From NCBI RefSeq assembly GCF_000004825.1, contig NW_008805064.1:2046001-2110000 (forward strand): DNA of 64,000 bases, given 5' to 3'. The notes below the pieces were generated by a model. It was not told the DNA's origin. It saw only the letters and a program-made list of their open reading frames with translations, and did not search any database. Each line of letters starts with the position of its first letter. The first letter of the stretch is position 1. A program made the translations under genes and the position numbers. This stretch comes from Heterostelium album PN500. Its lineage: Eukaryota > Evosea > Eumycetozoa > Acytosteliales > Acytosteliaceae. Positions 11,325 through 22,400 of the stretch are shown one piece after another.

Positions 11325-11905
11325 TCCAGGGTCTGGGATAACTGGGTGTCATTGCTTGTGATCCTTGCCTCTCTTATCAAGCGTGACGGCATGTCTCGAT
11401 CAGTGAACCCACTGATGAGAGCCTAGTTATTAGAGAAACCTGGCGACCTGTACACCCGACCCGCCAGTTGGGGAGATTGTTGTGAGCGGTTGCCTGTGGA
11501 CGGACGAAGCTGGGATGAGCGCACTTGCTTGCAGGTGGTCTTGCACATGGTAACCTCTGTGTTGATCTACAGTATGCATGGCGCTGGGTCAAGGGTAGGG
11601 AAACCTCCAACACATGTTACAGCTTCATATAGTCTGAAAGCAGGTGATACATACGCTGCTAGTCTGTCGCATCTTCGGGTGTGGCGACACAGAGCAGATG
11701 GAGGCGACATTCTCGGTACAGAAGGCAACGCCACAGCTATCACTTTCTTTGTTGCCTCTTCGAAGTTGTTTTATTTGCTTCGGCTTCTAACTCCGCTGTC
11801 GATTAGGAACAACAACAATTAAAGATGCTGCCGATGGTTTGTGGCAATAAATCCATCGGGGTCTCTAGGTGCCAGTAGACTCCACCTCCACGTGGTTGGC
11901 ACCGG
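11325..11905. other. GC-rich island of unknown origin (possible structured RNA or retroelement remnant)
   Basis: About 580 bp near 50% G+C set in DNA near 20% G+C, starting after a pyrimidine run (TTTCTTTCCAG) and ending at CCACGTGG and TTGGCACCGG. Many short complementary segments suggest RNA folding, for example CTGGCG 11440-11445 with CGCCAG 11462-11467. A hammerhead-like core string CTGATGA lies at 11412 and GAAA at 11435. The 110-codon frame at 11490-11822 does not look like a real dictyostelid protein. I do not recognise it as rRNA. A foreign or mobile-element leader, or a non-coding RNA gene, are the best guesses. Confidence 0.5.
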
Positions 11906-11911
11906 AAACTA

Positions 11912-11998
11912 ATGGATCGATAAGATTTAAAAAAATTTTTTTTTTTTTTATATAGTAAAATATGTTTAAAATTAAAAAATATTTTCTTATCGATCCAT
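11912..11998. repeat. 14-bp inverted repeat with A/T loop (right)
   Basis: ATGGATCGATAAGA at 11912-11925 is exactly complementary to TCTTATCGATCCAT at 11985-11998. The loop of 59 bases is almost pure A/T, including A-run then T-run segments. Stem and loop sizes match the inverted repeat at 11095-11178 on the other side of the GC-rich island. Confidence 0.8.
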
Positions 11999-12049
11999 GA
12001 GGCTGAGAGAGTCTAAATTTTAATCTTTGCAGCTTTCGATCGATCGATG

Positions 12050-12790
12050 TTAACTTTGATCTTGGATCACCCACACTTATACTCACACACTCACCACACT
12101 CACACTCACCACAGCACAACTCAACTCAAAAAAATTTTTTTCACCTTTTTTTGTTTTTTTTCACTTTTTTTTTTTTTTCACTTTTTTTTTTGCCACCAAA
12201 GTCAAACAACACACATAATTAATTATTTAATTAAAGTAATTCAAGCAACAATCAATCTATTTATTATAACATTTATTCATATTTATATATATTTCTAATT
12301 AATTAGCACATCAACAAATTAGAATTTATTTATCGCATTTATTATAATAGATATAAAGAATAACAATTTATTTATTCATTTTTTTTTATTTTTGTATTTT
12401 TTTTTACTTCTTATTAACAAGTTCTTATATATACTATTATAAATGTATTTAAATTTAGTCATTAATACAGATATTTAAAATGTTGTAGATTGTATTGCAT
12501 TTTTGTTTGTTTTTTTTTTATTTTTAAAACAAGTTACTTTGTTAACTCTTATTTGTACTGTTTCAATTGAACAATCTTAGTAGTAGTACTTCAAATTCAC
12601 TATGATCTTTGTATTTACATGACCACCAGATCAACAACAACAACCAACAACAACAACAACAACAGCACCGACAACATACTAATATTTATTTATTATTATT
12701 ATTTCGTAGTAGTTAAAGATATCATTTGACGATGTTATTAGAAATATCAATCCAGCAACAACAATATAAATCACTTTAGTTTCGCAGACA
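12050..12790. other. Low-complexity spacer (CACACT and CAA tracts, T-runs)
   Basis: Contains a CACACT/CACACTCACC simple repeat at about 12070-12115, several T-runs with TTTTTTCAC phrases, then AT-rich DNA. A CAA/CAACAG tract lies at about 12632-12665. The latter resembles the poly-Q/poly-T codon tracts of dictyostelid genes but has no sustained frame around it. It may be gene debris. Confidence 0.5.
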
Positions 12791-12964
12791 ATGACAACAA
12801 CAACAACAACACTAGTAATTTCTTACGTCTTCGAGCTCGATCATCTTCACAACATCACCAAACAACACATGATACTGCTAATAGTGGAGGAAACGACAGA
12901 TACCATTCTCTCACCAGACTTGTTGTTCTCTGCCAATGATTCATTGATTTCAATCAAATTTTAA
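12791..12964 (+). CDS. Possible 57-residue ORF or gene fragment
   Basis: ATG at 12791 opens with six threonines (ACA repeat) and continues VISYVFELDHLHNIT to a TAA at 12962-12964. Codon make-up is richer in G+C than the surroundings and ends reasonably (SPDLLFSANDSLISIKF). No family is recognised. It may be the last exon of a decayed gene, because an acceptor-like TTCGCAG precedes it. It lies directly beside the 13-bp satellite. Confidence 0.25.
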   Translation: MTTTTTTLVISYVFELDHLHNITKQHMILLIVEETTDTILSPDLLFSANDSLISIKF

Positions 12965-13017
12965 ATAAATAATGTTGATAACTTTCAAATTCTTTATAAT
13001 TATTTCTTTTATTAACT

Positions 13018-13868
13018 GAGTTGATTCCACTGAGTTGCCGGACTCAGTACCGGACTTAGTTACCGGACTGAGTTGATTCCACTCAGTTACCAGACTGAGT
13101 TACCGGACTGAGTTACCGGACTGAGTTACCGGACTCAGTTGATTCCACTCAGTTACAAGACTGAGTTACCGGACTGAGTCAGTTACCGGACTGAGTTACC
13201 GGACTGAGTTGATGACTTAGTTGACTCAGTTACCGGACTGAGTTGATGACTTAGTTGACTCAGATACCGGACTTAGTTACCGGACTGAGTTACCGGACTG
13301 AGTTGATGACTTAGTTGACTCAGTTACCGGACTTAGTTACCTGACTCAGTTACTAGACTGAGTTGATGACTTAGTTGACTCAGTTACCGGACTGAGTTAC
13401 CTGACTCAGTTACCGGACTCAGTTACCGGACTGAGCTGATGACTTAGTTGACTCATTTACCGGACTGAGTTACCTGACTCAGTTACCAGACTGAGTTGAT
13501 GACTTAGTTGACTCAGTTACCGGACTGAGTTACCGCACTCAGTTACCGGACTGAGTTGATGACTTAGTTGACTCAGTTACCGGACTCAGTTACCTGACTC
13601 AGTTACCGGACTGAGTTGATGACTTAGTTGACTCAGTTACCGGACTCAGTTACCGGACTGAGTTACCTGACTCAGTTACCTGTCTCAGTTACCGACTCAG
13701 TTACCTGACTCAGTTACCGGACTGAGTTGATGACTTAGTTGACTCAGTTACCGACTCAGTTACCGACTGAGTAATGAGTTACCGGACTGAGTTACCGGAC
13801 TTAGTTAGTTACCGGACTGAGTTACCTGACTGAGTTACTGGTCTCAGTTACCGGACTCAGTTAGTTAC
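13018..13868. repeat. 13-bp satellite (ACTGAGTTACCGG family)
   Basis: About 850 bp of tandem units ACTGAGTTACCGG, ACTCAGTTACCGG or ACTCAGTTACCTG (13 bp). A longer insert with GTTGATGACTTAGTTG recurs every 60-120 bp and produces a loose higher-order pattern. ACTCAGT and ACTGAGT are reverse complements, so adjacent opposed variants form many short dyads. The array decays at its right end into AACTC(C)ATAACTC phrases that run into the duplication at 13929. Confidence 0.95.
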
Positions 13869-13928
13869 TGTAGATACTTACTTCAACTACATTTCTTAGT
13901 TTCGATCAACTCTATAACTCAATTTCCA

Positions 13929-14142
13929 TTAACTCCATAACTCGGTTACCGATAAACATACCACTCTCAATTTCCATCTGCTTTACTACTCCTTACCATC
14001 AGTTTCACAAATCGATAAAATAAAATCAAAAGATATAATTATAAAGGTAGTTTAAATTTTTATTGAAACAGTAATTTTGTTGAATCCAAACACTCATAAA
14101 TGTTGAATTACTTGACCAGGAGTAGAAGTAGCAAATGTCATT
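13929..14142. repeat. Direct duplication, copy A
   Basis: About 214 bp, from AACTCCATAACTC through GCAAATGTCATT, closely repeated at 14879-15093 with an offset of 950-951 bp and about 90% identity. Contains TCGATAAAATAAAATC, ATATAATTATAAA and CACTCATAAATGTTGAATT. It follows the 13-bp satellite, just as copy B follows the inverted 22-bp array and a remnant of the satellite. Confidence 0.9.
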
Positions 14143-14419
14143 GTTTTGGTTGTTGTCAGTTGTGGTTCATTTTGGTAGTTGAATTTTATTGTATATGTTA
14201 TATAAAATCTTTAATATCTGAGTAATTAAGAACTTAATTCGGAAACAATTACTAATTTAATTTAATTTTAACAGTGAAGTGAAACCATTCAACCTATAAA
14301 AAGATTTAAATTTATTTTTTAATGAGTTTCTCTTAATTCTTTAAAATCTTCTTGCAATCTTGGTCTACTCTAAATCACTTCAATTCTCTTAACATAGTAT
14401 ATATTATTGATATGTGGTT

Positions 14420-14800
14420 TCCTCTCATCACTATGCCGGTCTCGTCGTTATGCTGGTTTCCTCTCGTCACTATGCTGGTTTCCTCTCGTAGTTATGCCGG
14501 TCTCCTCTCGTCACTATGCTGGTTTCCTCTCGTAGTTATGCCGGTCTCCTCTCGTTGCTATGCTGGTTTCCTCTCGTCGTTATGCCGGTTTCCTCTCGTC
14601 ACTATGCCGGTTTCCTCTCGTCACTAAGCCGGTCTCCTCTCGTCACTATGCCGGTTTCCTCTTGTCACTATGCCCGGTTTCCTCTCGTCGTTATGCCTGT
14701 TTCCTCTCGTCACTATGCCGGTCTCCTCTCGTCGATATGCCGGTTGTCTAGTTACTATGCCGGTTTCCTCTCGTTACTATGCCGGTTTCCTCTCGTTAGT
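14420..14800. repeat. 22-bp minisatellite array B, inverted relative to array A
   Basis: About 17 units of the same 22-bp repeat as 5911-7400, here as the complementary strand (GGTTTCCTCTCGTCACTATG). Sub-variants GTAGTTATGCC, GTCACTATGCC and GTCGTTATGCC correspond to those of array A. It ends at CTCGTTAGTTGACTCAATTTCC, where it fuses with a decayed piece of the 13-bp satellite. Reading frames here are by-products of the repeat. Confidence 0.95.
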
Positions 14801-14878
14801 TGACTCAATTTCCGTACTTAGTTGCCGGAAGCCAGAGTTTCCATCAACTCCAAAACTCAGATAATGTTGATATTTACC

Positions 14879-15093
14879 TCAACTCCATAACTCAGTTACC
14901 GATGAATACGTCACTCTCAATTTCGATCTCCTCAACTACTCCCTTACCATCAATTTCACAAATAGATAAAATAAAATCAAAAGATATAATTATAAAAGTA
15001 GTTTAAATTTTTATTGAAATAGTAATTTTGTTGAATCCAAACACTCATAAATGTTGAATTACTTGACCAGGAGCAGAAATAGCAAATGTCATT
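14879..15093. repeat. Direct duplication, copy B
   Basis: Second copy of the 13929-14142 segment with scattered substitutions and a 1-bp length difference. It is followed by CACTACTACTAATCC and a short coding-like stretch. Confidence 0.9.
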
Positions 15094-15306
15094 CCACTAC
15101 TACTAATCCAACAACATCATCATCAACCTCAACTTTATGAAACATTTCGAGTAATGAGTGGGTTTGGAGATGTTTGCACTATGAGTATTATAATCTCAAC
15201 ATTCAACGATATTTGTTCAATTCCATTCAATGACAGATGGAAAAAATTAAAATTTGATTTCAACCACTCAAATCATTTAATTTTATATAATCATTTTATG
15301 TTGTGA
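15094..15306 (+). pseudogene. Coding-like fragment, gene scrap
   Basis: An open frame runs from the end of duplication copy B to a TGA at 15304-15306, beginning PLLLIQQHHHQPQLYETFRV and continuing MSGFGDVCTMSIIIST (ATG at 15154) and DRWKKLKFDFNHSNH. Its look is typical of the last exon of a dictyostelid gene, but no upstream start or exon is visible because the repeat abuts it. No family is recognised. A truncated gene carried with the duplication is the simplest reading. Confidence 0.3.
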
Positions 15307-16471
15307 ATCTTTCTTTTCTATCAATAATTTATATTATTGTTATTTTTTTATTTTTATTTGAGAAAATATGGTTGTTCTTGGAGTTGAAATATTTGCAATT
15401 GTGGTCGACTATTTGTGTGGCAAGTGCTTACTACTAATAAGTGTTGTGTCTTTTGTCATATGTCATTGTTGAAGCTTGGTATACTGTAAATGTAGTCATC
15501 GTTGTTTGTTGTTAAATATGTTGGTTCTGTTGATGATGACGAAATGATTGTACTTTTGATGGATCCACCATCTCGTAACAGGTTGAGTGCATTGGTATAC
15601 TGTTAAAAACACATTTATCGGTTTATTGTCGATCTGATCTTGCAGATGTTTGGCTTACTATTGCTATTTCAAATGGTACTGATGAGTGACAATATTTTCC
15701 TTGTCAGATTGTAGAGTGGCTGCGATTGAACATACACCAACAAGTTTTAACCTGATGAATATCATCAACCACCAAATTTTAATATAATATTATATCAACT
15801 TGGTTCTCTATATATACGTTATAGTAAATTAGATAATAGCATTATATTTTTAAAAAATAACCTTACATACCTCAGAAGATCTAATAAATTTAGAACACAC
15901 TTCTTGGAGGTACTCAAAATGTGCTGATTCTTTAGTTTAGTTGAACCCAGTGTCTTGGTATTGTTGATCATAATTGTACTCTTTCACAAGGTACAACATC
16001 TGAAGTGTTGTTTCACTCCGATAGTATCTTACAGACAGAGAAAAAGTGGGTAATTACATATCAAAGACTAAAAATGTTAAACAATTGCTGCTGTCTTACC
16101 ATAAAGTTTGTTGCTGTTTCAGTTGGACAATTAATTGATTAATTTACTGTGGTTCTCTATATAAAATTTTCTCGACTTTTTTTTTTTTTTTTTTTTTTTA
16201 AAATTTTTAAATTTTTTTTTTTTTTTAAATGAATGATTTTTTTTTGAACTGAGCTGTTCATACGTTGATTGGCGTCAAAACACTCAAAGACTTTGTTCAA
16301 TAAATATATTGATTTTATATATATAGTTAGTTCTTATATATATTATATTTATTATTATTAATACAGCTATTATATTTTAGAGTTAGAATATATTTTTTTA
16401 AAAAGTAAAAGTTACTTTTAAACTTGAATTATTAATAAAGTTCTACATTATATATATATATGACTTGAAAA
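15307..16471. other. Spacer with degenerate coding-like pieces
   Basis: No sustained gene. A short frame MVVLGVEIFAIVVDYLCGK starts at 15368 and stops after 35 codons. Another stretch near 15520-15580 reads as DDDEMIVLLMDPPSRN. These may be remains of the same decayed gene as 15094-15306. Long T-runs lie at 16179-16200 and 16210-16228, and the end of the spacer is TA-rich promoter-type DNA before the nucleoporin ATG. Confidence 0.45.
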
Positions 16472-19400
16472 ATGGTAAATATTCTATTATTATTATTTAG
16501 TAATATCAAAGTATTGATTGTTTATTGTTTTAATATTAAAATCAAAATAAATAGGAGCAATTGAATTTGAAATTGAAATCAACAAAGATTACATCTCCAT
16601 TCGATATGGGAATGGAGGATGAAGGATTACGTCAATCAATTATACATTTACAAAGGTATGTTGTACACATTAGTATAACTACTAGTAGTTATTTCCTTTG
16701 GTATTATTGTATTAATAACAATATTGTTTACATTTCTTTGGTACCGATAAAAAATTTAGATGGCTATCAACAGAGATGAATATAGGTACATTGGTATACC
16801 GTGAGAAATTGATAAGTCTTGTAAAATGTTATTTAAAGTTGGAATCACCGTCAAACGATGAAATGAATCATTGTGAACAGTGGTTACTCAAAGAAAAGTC
16901 AATCTCGAAATCGAATCAACAACTCAAAGATATCTTAAATTCGCGTGAACTCAACATTGAGTTCTTCATCAAAAGAAAAAAATATCAAGATGCTCTCTCC
17001 GTACTCTTGGAATCTCTAACAAACTATCCCGAGCATCTTCAATTTACATTATTATACTTGGATTTATTATTACTTCAAGAGAAATATAAAGAGTAACTAT
17101 TCATTATCATTATAATTTAATTTAAACAAACAAAACAAAAAACAAACATCTAATCAATATTATTATTATTATAATTATTGTTGACTATAGATTCTTTGAA
17201 ATTCTATTATCAAATCAATCGAATCAAGTTATAAATAATATCAATGGTAATGAAACTAGTTCTAGTTCTACAAAGATTATTATTATGAAACCATTGGTTC
17301 AGGTGGAGAGATTCGAACAGAGTTTGAAATTTTGGGAGTTTCTCTACGATCGATTGCATCACAATCTGTGGTTGAACATGAAATCACAGTTTGACAAGGC
17401 CAATATTAAGAATGGCCATTTCGTGTCGAGTGTGCTCACCGAGGGACATGTCGACTTTGAGGTATTCCACTGCTTGCGAGTCGACGCTCTCGATCGTGTC
17501 ATTCGTTTGTTGCTATCGAATCATTTAAGCGATCAGACGGCCACCCGTCTGAAAGAGGATATCAAGTTGCTCAAGAACCAAGTGCTGAAGCTCGAATCGA
17601 TCGTCGCCATGTACAGACAGTATTCCACACCGGTAAGCAGCACACCGGCATCGCTTCTCCACCAACAACAACAACAGGAAACCAACACCATTATCAATCT
17701 CTTCAAATCGAAATCGTTCTACTACACCGGTATCATCCAAGACTATCTCCTATTCAACCACAACTATGATACAAAATCTGGATTTCCATTTGAAAATTAT
17801 ATGGAAGCAATTTCAAGTATGAAAAATGTTAAAACATATGTGAAAAAACAACAAACATAACCAACTAACTAACCTTTTTGTAATTGTTATATTTATAGTT
17901 AAAGTTGGACCAGAAGAAAAGAACTCGCTAATTCATAGACAGACATATGCTGAGATTGCAAGACAGTTGGTATTCTCGCTGAGACATGCCGATCATAAAC
18001 GATTCTTTATACAATATTTGAAGGATAGAAAAGACGATATTATGGCGGATCACTACTTTGAGCAGTGCTCGCTTCAGAAGCAAGGTTCGATGTTGGACGT
18101 CAATCATTTGGAAAAGTTTTTGATTTCCGATATCGAGAGGAACGACTTTAAGTTGCTGGAGGATGCACCGAATGATCTGGGCCGTTTCGTTGTGTTCTCA
18201 CTCTGGCACATCAAGCGGTCCACCAACAACTACTCGATTGTCATTCGTTGGATAAGCGAGCTGTTCCAGCCATTCATCAGACGTCTGAACGACATCGAGT
18301 CGACATCGGTCGGTCTCTCGCACATCTTGGTCTATGTGATCAACATGATTTTCGAAGCCGACGAAGCATTAAAACATCACACTCAAACAGCCACCAACGA
18401 CTGTCGAGTATTCGTAGATCAAAACATGTTGATTCCAGCCGCTTCGAAATCGGGATTCAACAACAAACTCTGGCAATCACTAGTTTACTATTCGAATCAA
18501 CAAAAACAACAACAACAACAACAGCAACAACAACAGCAACCATCAGAATCATCATTGAAATCATCAATGATGAAATTAAAATCATCAACTTCACCATCCA
18601 CCACCAACACAACAAATTCATCATCACTTAAACCACCAAAAGAAATATTTTCAATGACAACCATTAAGGAGGATCTAAAGAGTTTACTCTTGAATGGAAA
18701 TGGTTTGAATTTCGATGTATGTCACAGAATCGCTGAATCTCTGCCTGCATTACTTTCGTCACAACCCGACTACAAATCACTCGATATACCATCACTTCAA
18801 ATTAAATTTTTAACATTATCATTACAATCCAAAAAGTATGTATAAATCGAAAATGTTTATATCTCAATAACAATTAACAATTAACATTATTAATTATTAT
18901 TTTATAGATTATCAAAGACAACATTAGATCATATCTACTTTGTACTTGGTGAGAAATGGAAAGAGAAGAGAGTATTAAAGAATGCACTTTCATATTTCCT
19001 TAAATCAGAGACACCCAATGCATACATGGAGATTGTAAAGGTTTCCAAAGAGATTATTAAATTAAATATCAACAAGTATGTATATAGTATACTATTCTTT
19101 CTAGCATGCAAAGTGTGATCATCTTTTATTAATTCATATTTTATAATTAGTCCTGCTTTTACAAATGAAATATTTCATTCGTTGTTCCAAAAGATTCATG
19201 AGAACTTGAATAAATGTCAGAATTTCAATATGACCGATCTCGAGAAACAGAAAATCGATTCCACTCAATTCTTTGAGCAAATTCATGATCTCAGCGAAGA
19301 AATACATATTTTAGAACAGCAGTTGGATTTGGATAATATGTCTTCGTCATTTAATAACAATCGTAGCAGCAGTAGTCTTGTATTGCCATCACCATACAAG

Positions 19401-22400
19401 CCAACATCTGGTACTTCAACACCAGTCAACACCACACCACTTAGACTTACAAGAGGTTCTTCTTCATCGTCTATAACTTCCACTCCATCGATTGCTAGCA
19501 ACAGTCCAATTAGTGTCCGATCACCATTCCTCGGCAAATCATCGACAACCGACCGCAGAGAGATTCAAACATCGTTTAGAAACCAATTGTTCTTGGAGTC
19601 GAAAGCAGCAATGCACCATGATTCATCGGCATCTATGACACCAACACCAGACTCGCTTCTTCTCAATACCAATAGCTCTACATCATTCGGATCGATTTCA
19701 TTCAATGGTAATAACAATGATTCTTCAGCGACATTTGGTTTTAATAGCCAACCAAAACAATCATTGTCAACTACCACCAGTCCAATCAAATTTGGCACTT
19801 CGGCAACTAAGCAACCGGTATCAAATAAAACAACATCACCAACTACTGCCGCCACACCAAGCACACCACAGACTGTCAATTTTACAAAACCACTTAAACC
19901 TGGACAATGGCAATGTGTTTGTTGTGATAAGGTCAATGAAGCAAAGCATTCGAATTGTGAGTTGTGTTTAATTCCAAATCCAGATCCTCAACCATTCGTC
20001 CCAGAAGTGGTATCTCCATCATCCAATCTATCACCAGCATTTGGCTCCACACCTACACCAGTTCCAGCAGCAACTACTTCCTCTACACCAGTTACCGCAC
20101 CAGTATTTGGAGCACCATCATCCACCATGTCATTTGGAACATCAACCACCACATCAGCATTTGGAACAACAACGACCACACCAGCATTTGGATCAACAAC
20201 CATACCAACATTTGGAAATCCAACACCAACACCAAAGAAAGAGGAGACATCATTATTTGGAAATCCAACACCAGTAACAAAGAAAGAAGAGAAACCATTA
20301 TTTGGTAATCCAACATCAACACCAGCCAAAACAACTGAGGAAGTCAAACCATTATTTGGATCAACAGCTTCATCTACTACTCCAATGTTTGGATCAACAA
20401 CTTCACCAAATACATCATTATTTGGTAATCCAACACCAGCACCAAAGAAAGAAGAGAAACCATTATTTGGAAACCCGACACCAGCCAAATCAAATGAGGA
20501 GGTGAAACCATTATTTGGATCAACACCTGCCGCCACTGGATTTACACCATCATCTGGTGGATTCTCATTCAACCCAAGTCAGGCATCCAAGTCATCAACA
20601 CTATTCCCAGGTGAATCAAGTAAAGAGGAATTGAAAGAAGGACAATGGAAATGTGCTTGTTGTGAGACTGTCAATGAAGTTAATAACAAAACATGCAATA
20701 TCTGTATGGTTCCAAATCCGACATCAGCAAAGACCTCACCATTATCACTCTTTGGAAATCCCACACCAACACCAAAGAAAGAAGAGAAACCATCAACAAC
20801 CTCATCAACAACACCATTATTTGGTAACCCAACACCAGCCAAACCAACTGAGGAGGTGAAACCATTATTTGGATCAACACCTGCCGCCACTGGATTTACA
20901 CCATCATCTGGTGGATTCTCATTCAATCCAAGTCAAGCATCCAAATCATCAACACTATTCCCAGGTGAATCAAGCAAAGAGGAATTGAAAGAAGGACAAT
21001 GGAAATGTGCTTGTTGTGAAAATGTCAATGAACTTAATAACAAAACATGCAATATCTGTATGGTTCCAAACCCAGCATCAGCAAAGACCGCACTCTTTGG
21101 AAACCCGACACCAGTACCAAAGAAAGAAGAGAAACTATTATTTGGTAACCCGACACCAGCCAAACCAACTGAGGAGGTGAAGCCATTATTTGGATCAACA
21201 CCAGTCGCAACTGGATTTACACCATCATCTGGTGGATTCTCATTCAACCCAAGCCAGGCATCCAAATCGTCAACACTTTTCCCAGGTGAATCAAGTAAAG
21301 AAGCGTTGAAAGAAGGACAATGGAAATGTGCTTGTTGTGAGAATGTCAACGAAGTTAATAACAAAACATGCAATATCTGTATGGTTCCAAATCCAACAGC
21401 TGCAAAAACCTCACTCTTTGGAAATCCAACACCAACACCCATCGACTCCACCTGTTGAAAAGAAAGATACATCGTCATTATTTGGTAATCCAACACCAGC
21501 ACAAAAGAAAGAAGAGAAACCATTATTTGGAAATCCAACACCAGCCAAACCAACTGAGGAGGTGAAACCATTGTTTGGATCAACACCTGCCGCCACTGGA
21601 TTTACACCATCATCTGGTGGATTCTCATTCAATCCAAGTCAAGCATCCAAATCGTCAACACTATTCCCAGGTGAATCAAGTAAAGAGGAATTGAAAGAAG
21701 GACAATGGAAATGTGCTTGTTGTGAAACTGTCAACGAAGCTAATAACAAAACATGCAATATCTGTATGGTTCCAAATCCAACAGCTGCAAAAACCTCACT
21801 CTTTGGAAATCCAACACCAACACCATCGACTCCACCTGTTGAAAAGAAAGATATATCGTCATTATTTGGTAATCCAACTCCACACGTGAAGAAGCCTGAT
21901 GAAAAGAAAGAAGAGAAACCATTGTTTGGTTCGACAACACCATCTACTTCTTCATTCTTTGGTAATCCAACTCCACCAGCCAAGCCTGATGAAAAGAAAG
22001 ATGAGAAACCATCATCATTATTTGGATCAACAACTTCTCCACCTTCATCATTAATATTTGGAAATCCAAATCAATCCAATAATCTCTTTGCATCACCAAG
22101 TAATACTTCTAATATATTTGGAAAACCAGGAACAACAACCGACGCTCCTATAGTTTTCAACTTTGGTAAAGATAGTGATGACGATAATAATAGTGATGAC
22201 GATGACGACGAAGAGGAAGAGAGTTTCAACAAGCAGCAAGAAGATGAGTATACTGATGAAGAAGCTTATGAGAATGGTGATGATGATGATGAAGAAGATG
22301 ACCAAGATGATGAAGAAGATCAAGATGAAGAAGATGACTATGATGACCAAGATAATGATTCTTATCAAGATCAACAAGAAGAGGAAGACGAGAGTGAAGA

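Noticed and set aside
11490-11822. 110-codon ORF across the GC-rich island
   Set aside because: Codon use and amino-acid make-up do not look like dictyostelid protein; several competing frames of similar length exist in the island.
14352-14864. Frames of 63-95 codons in array B
   Set aside because: Same reason: translation of the inverted 22-bp satellite.
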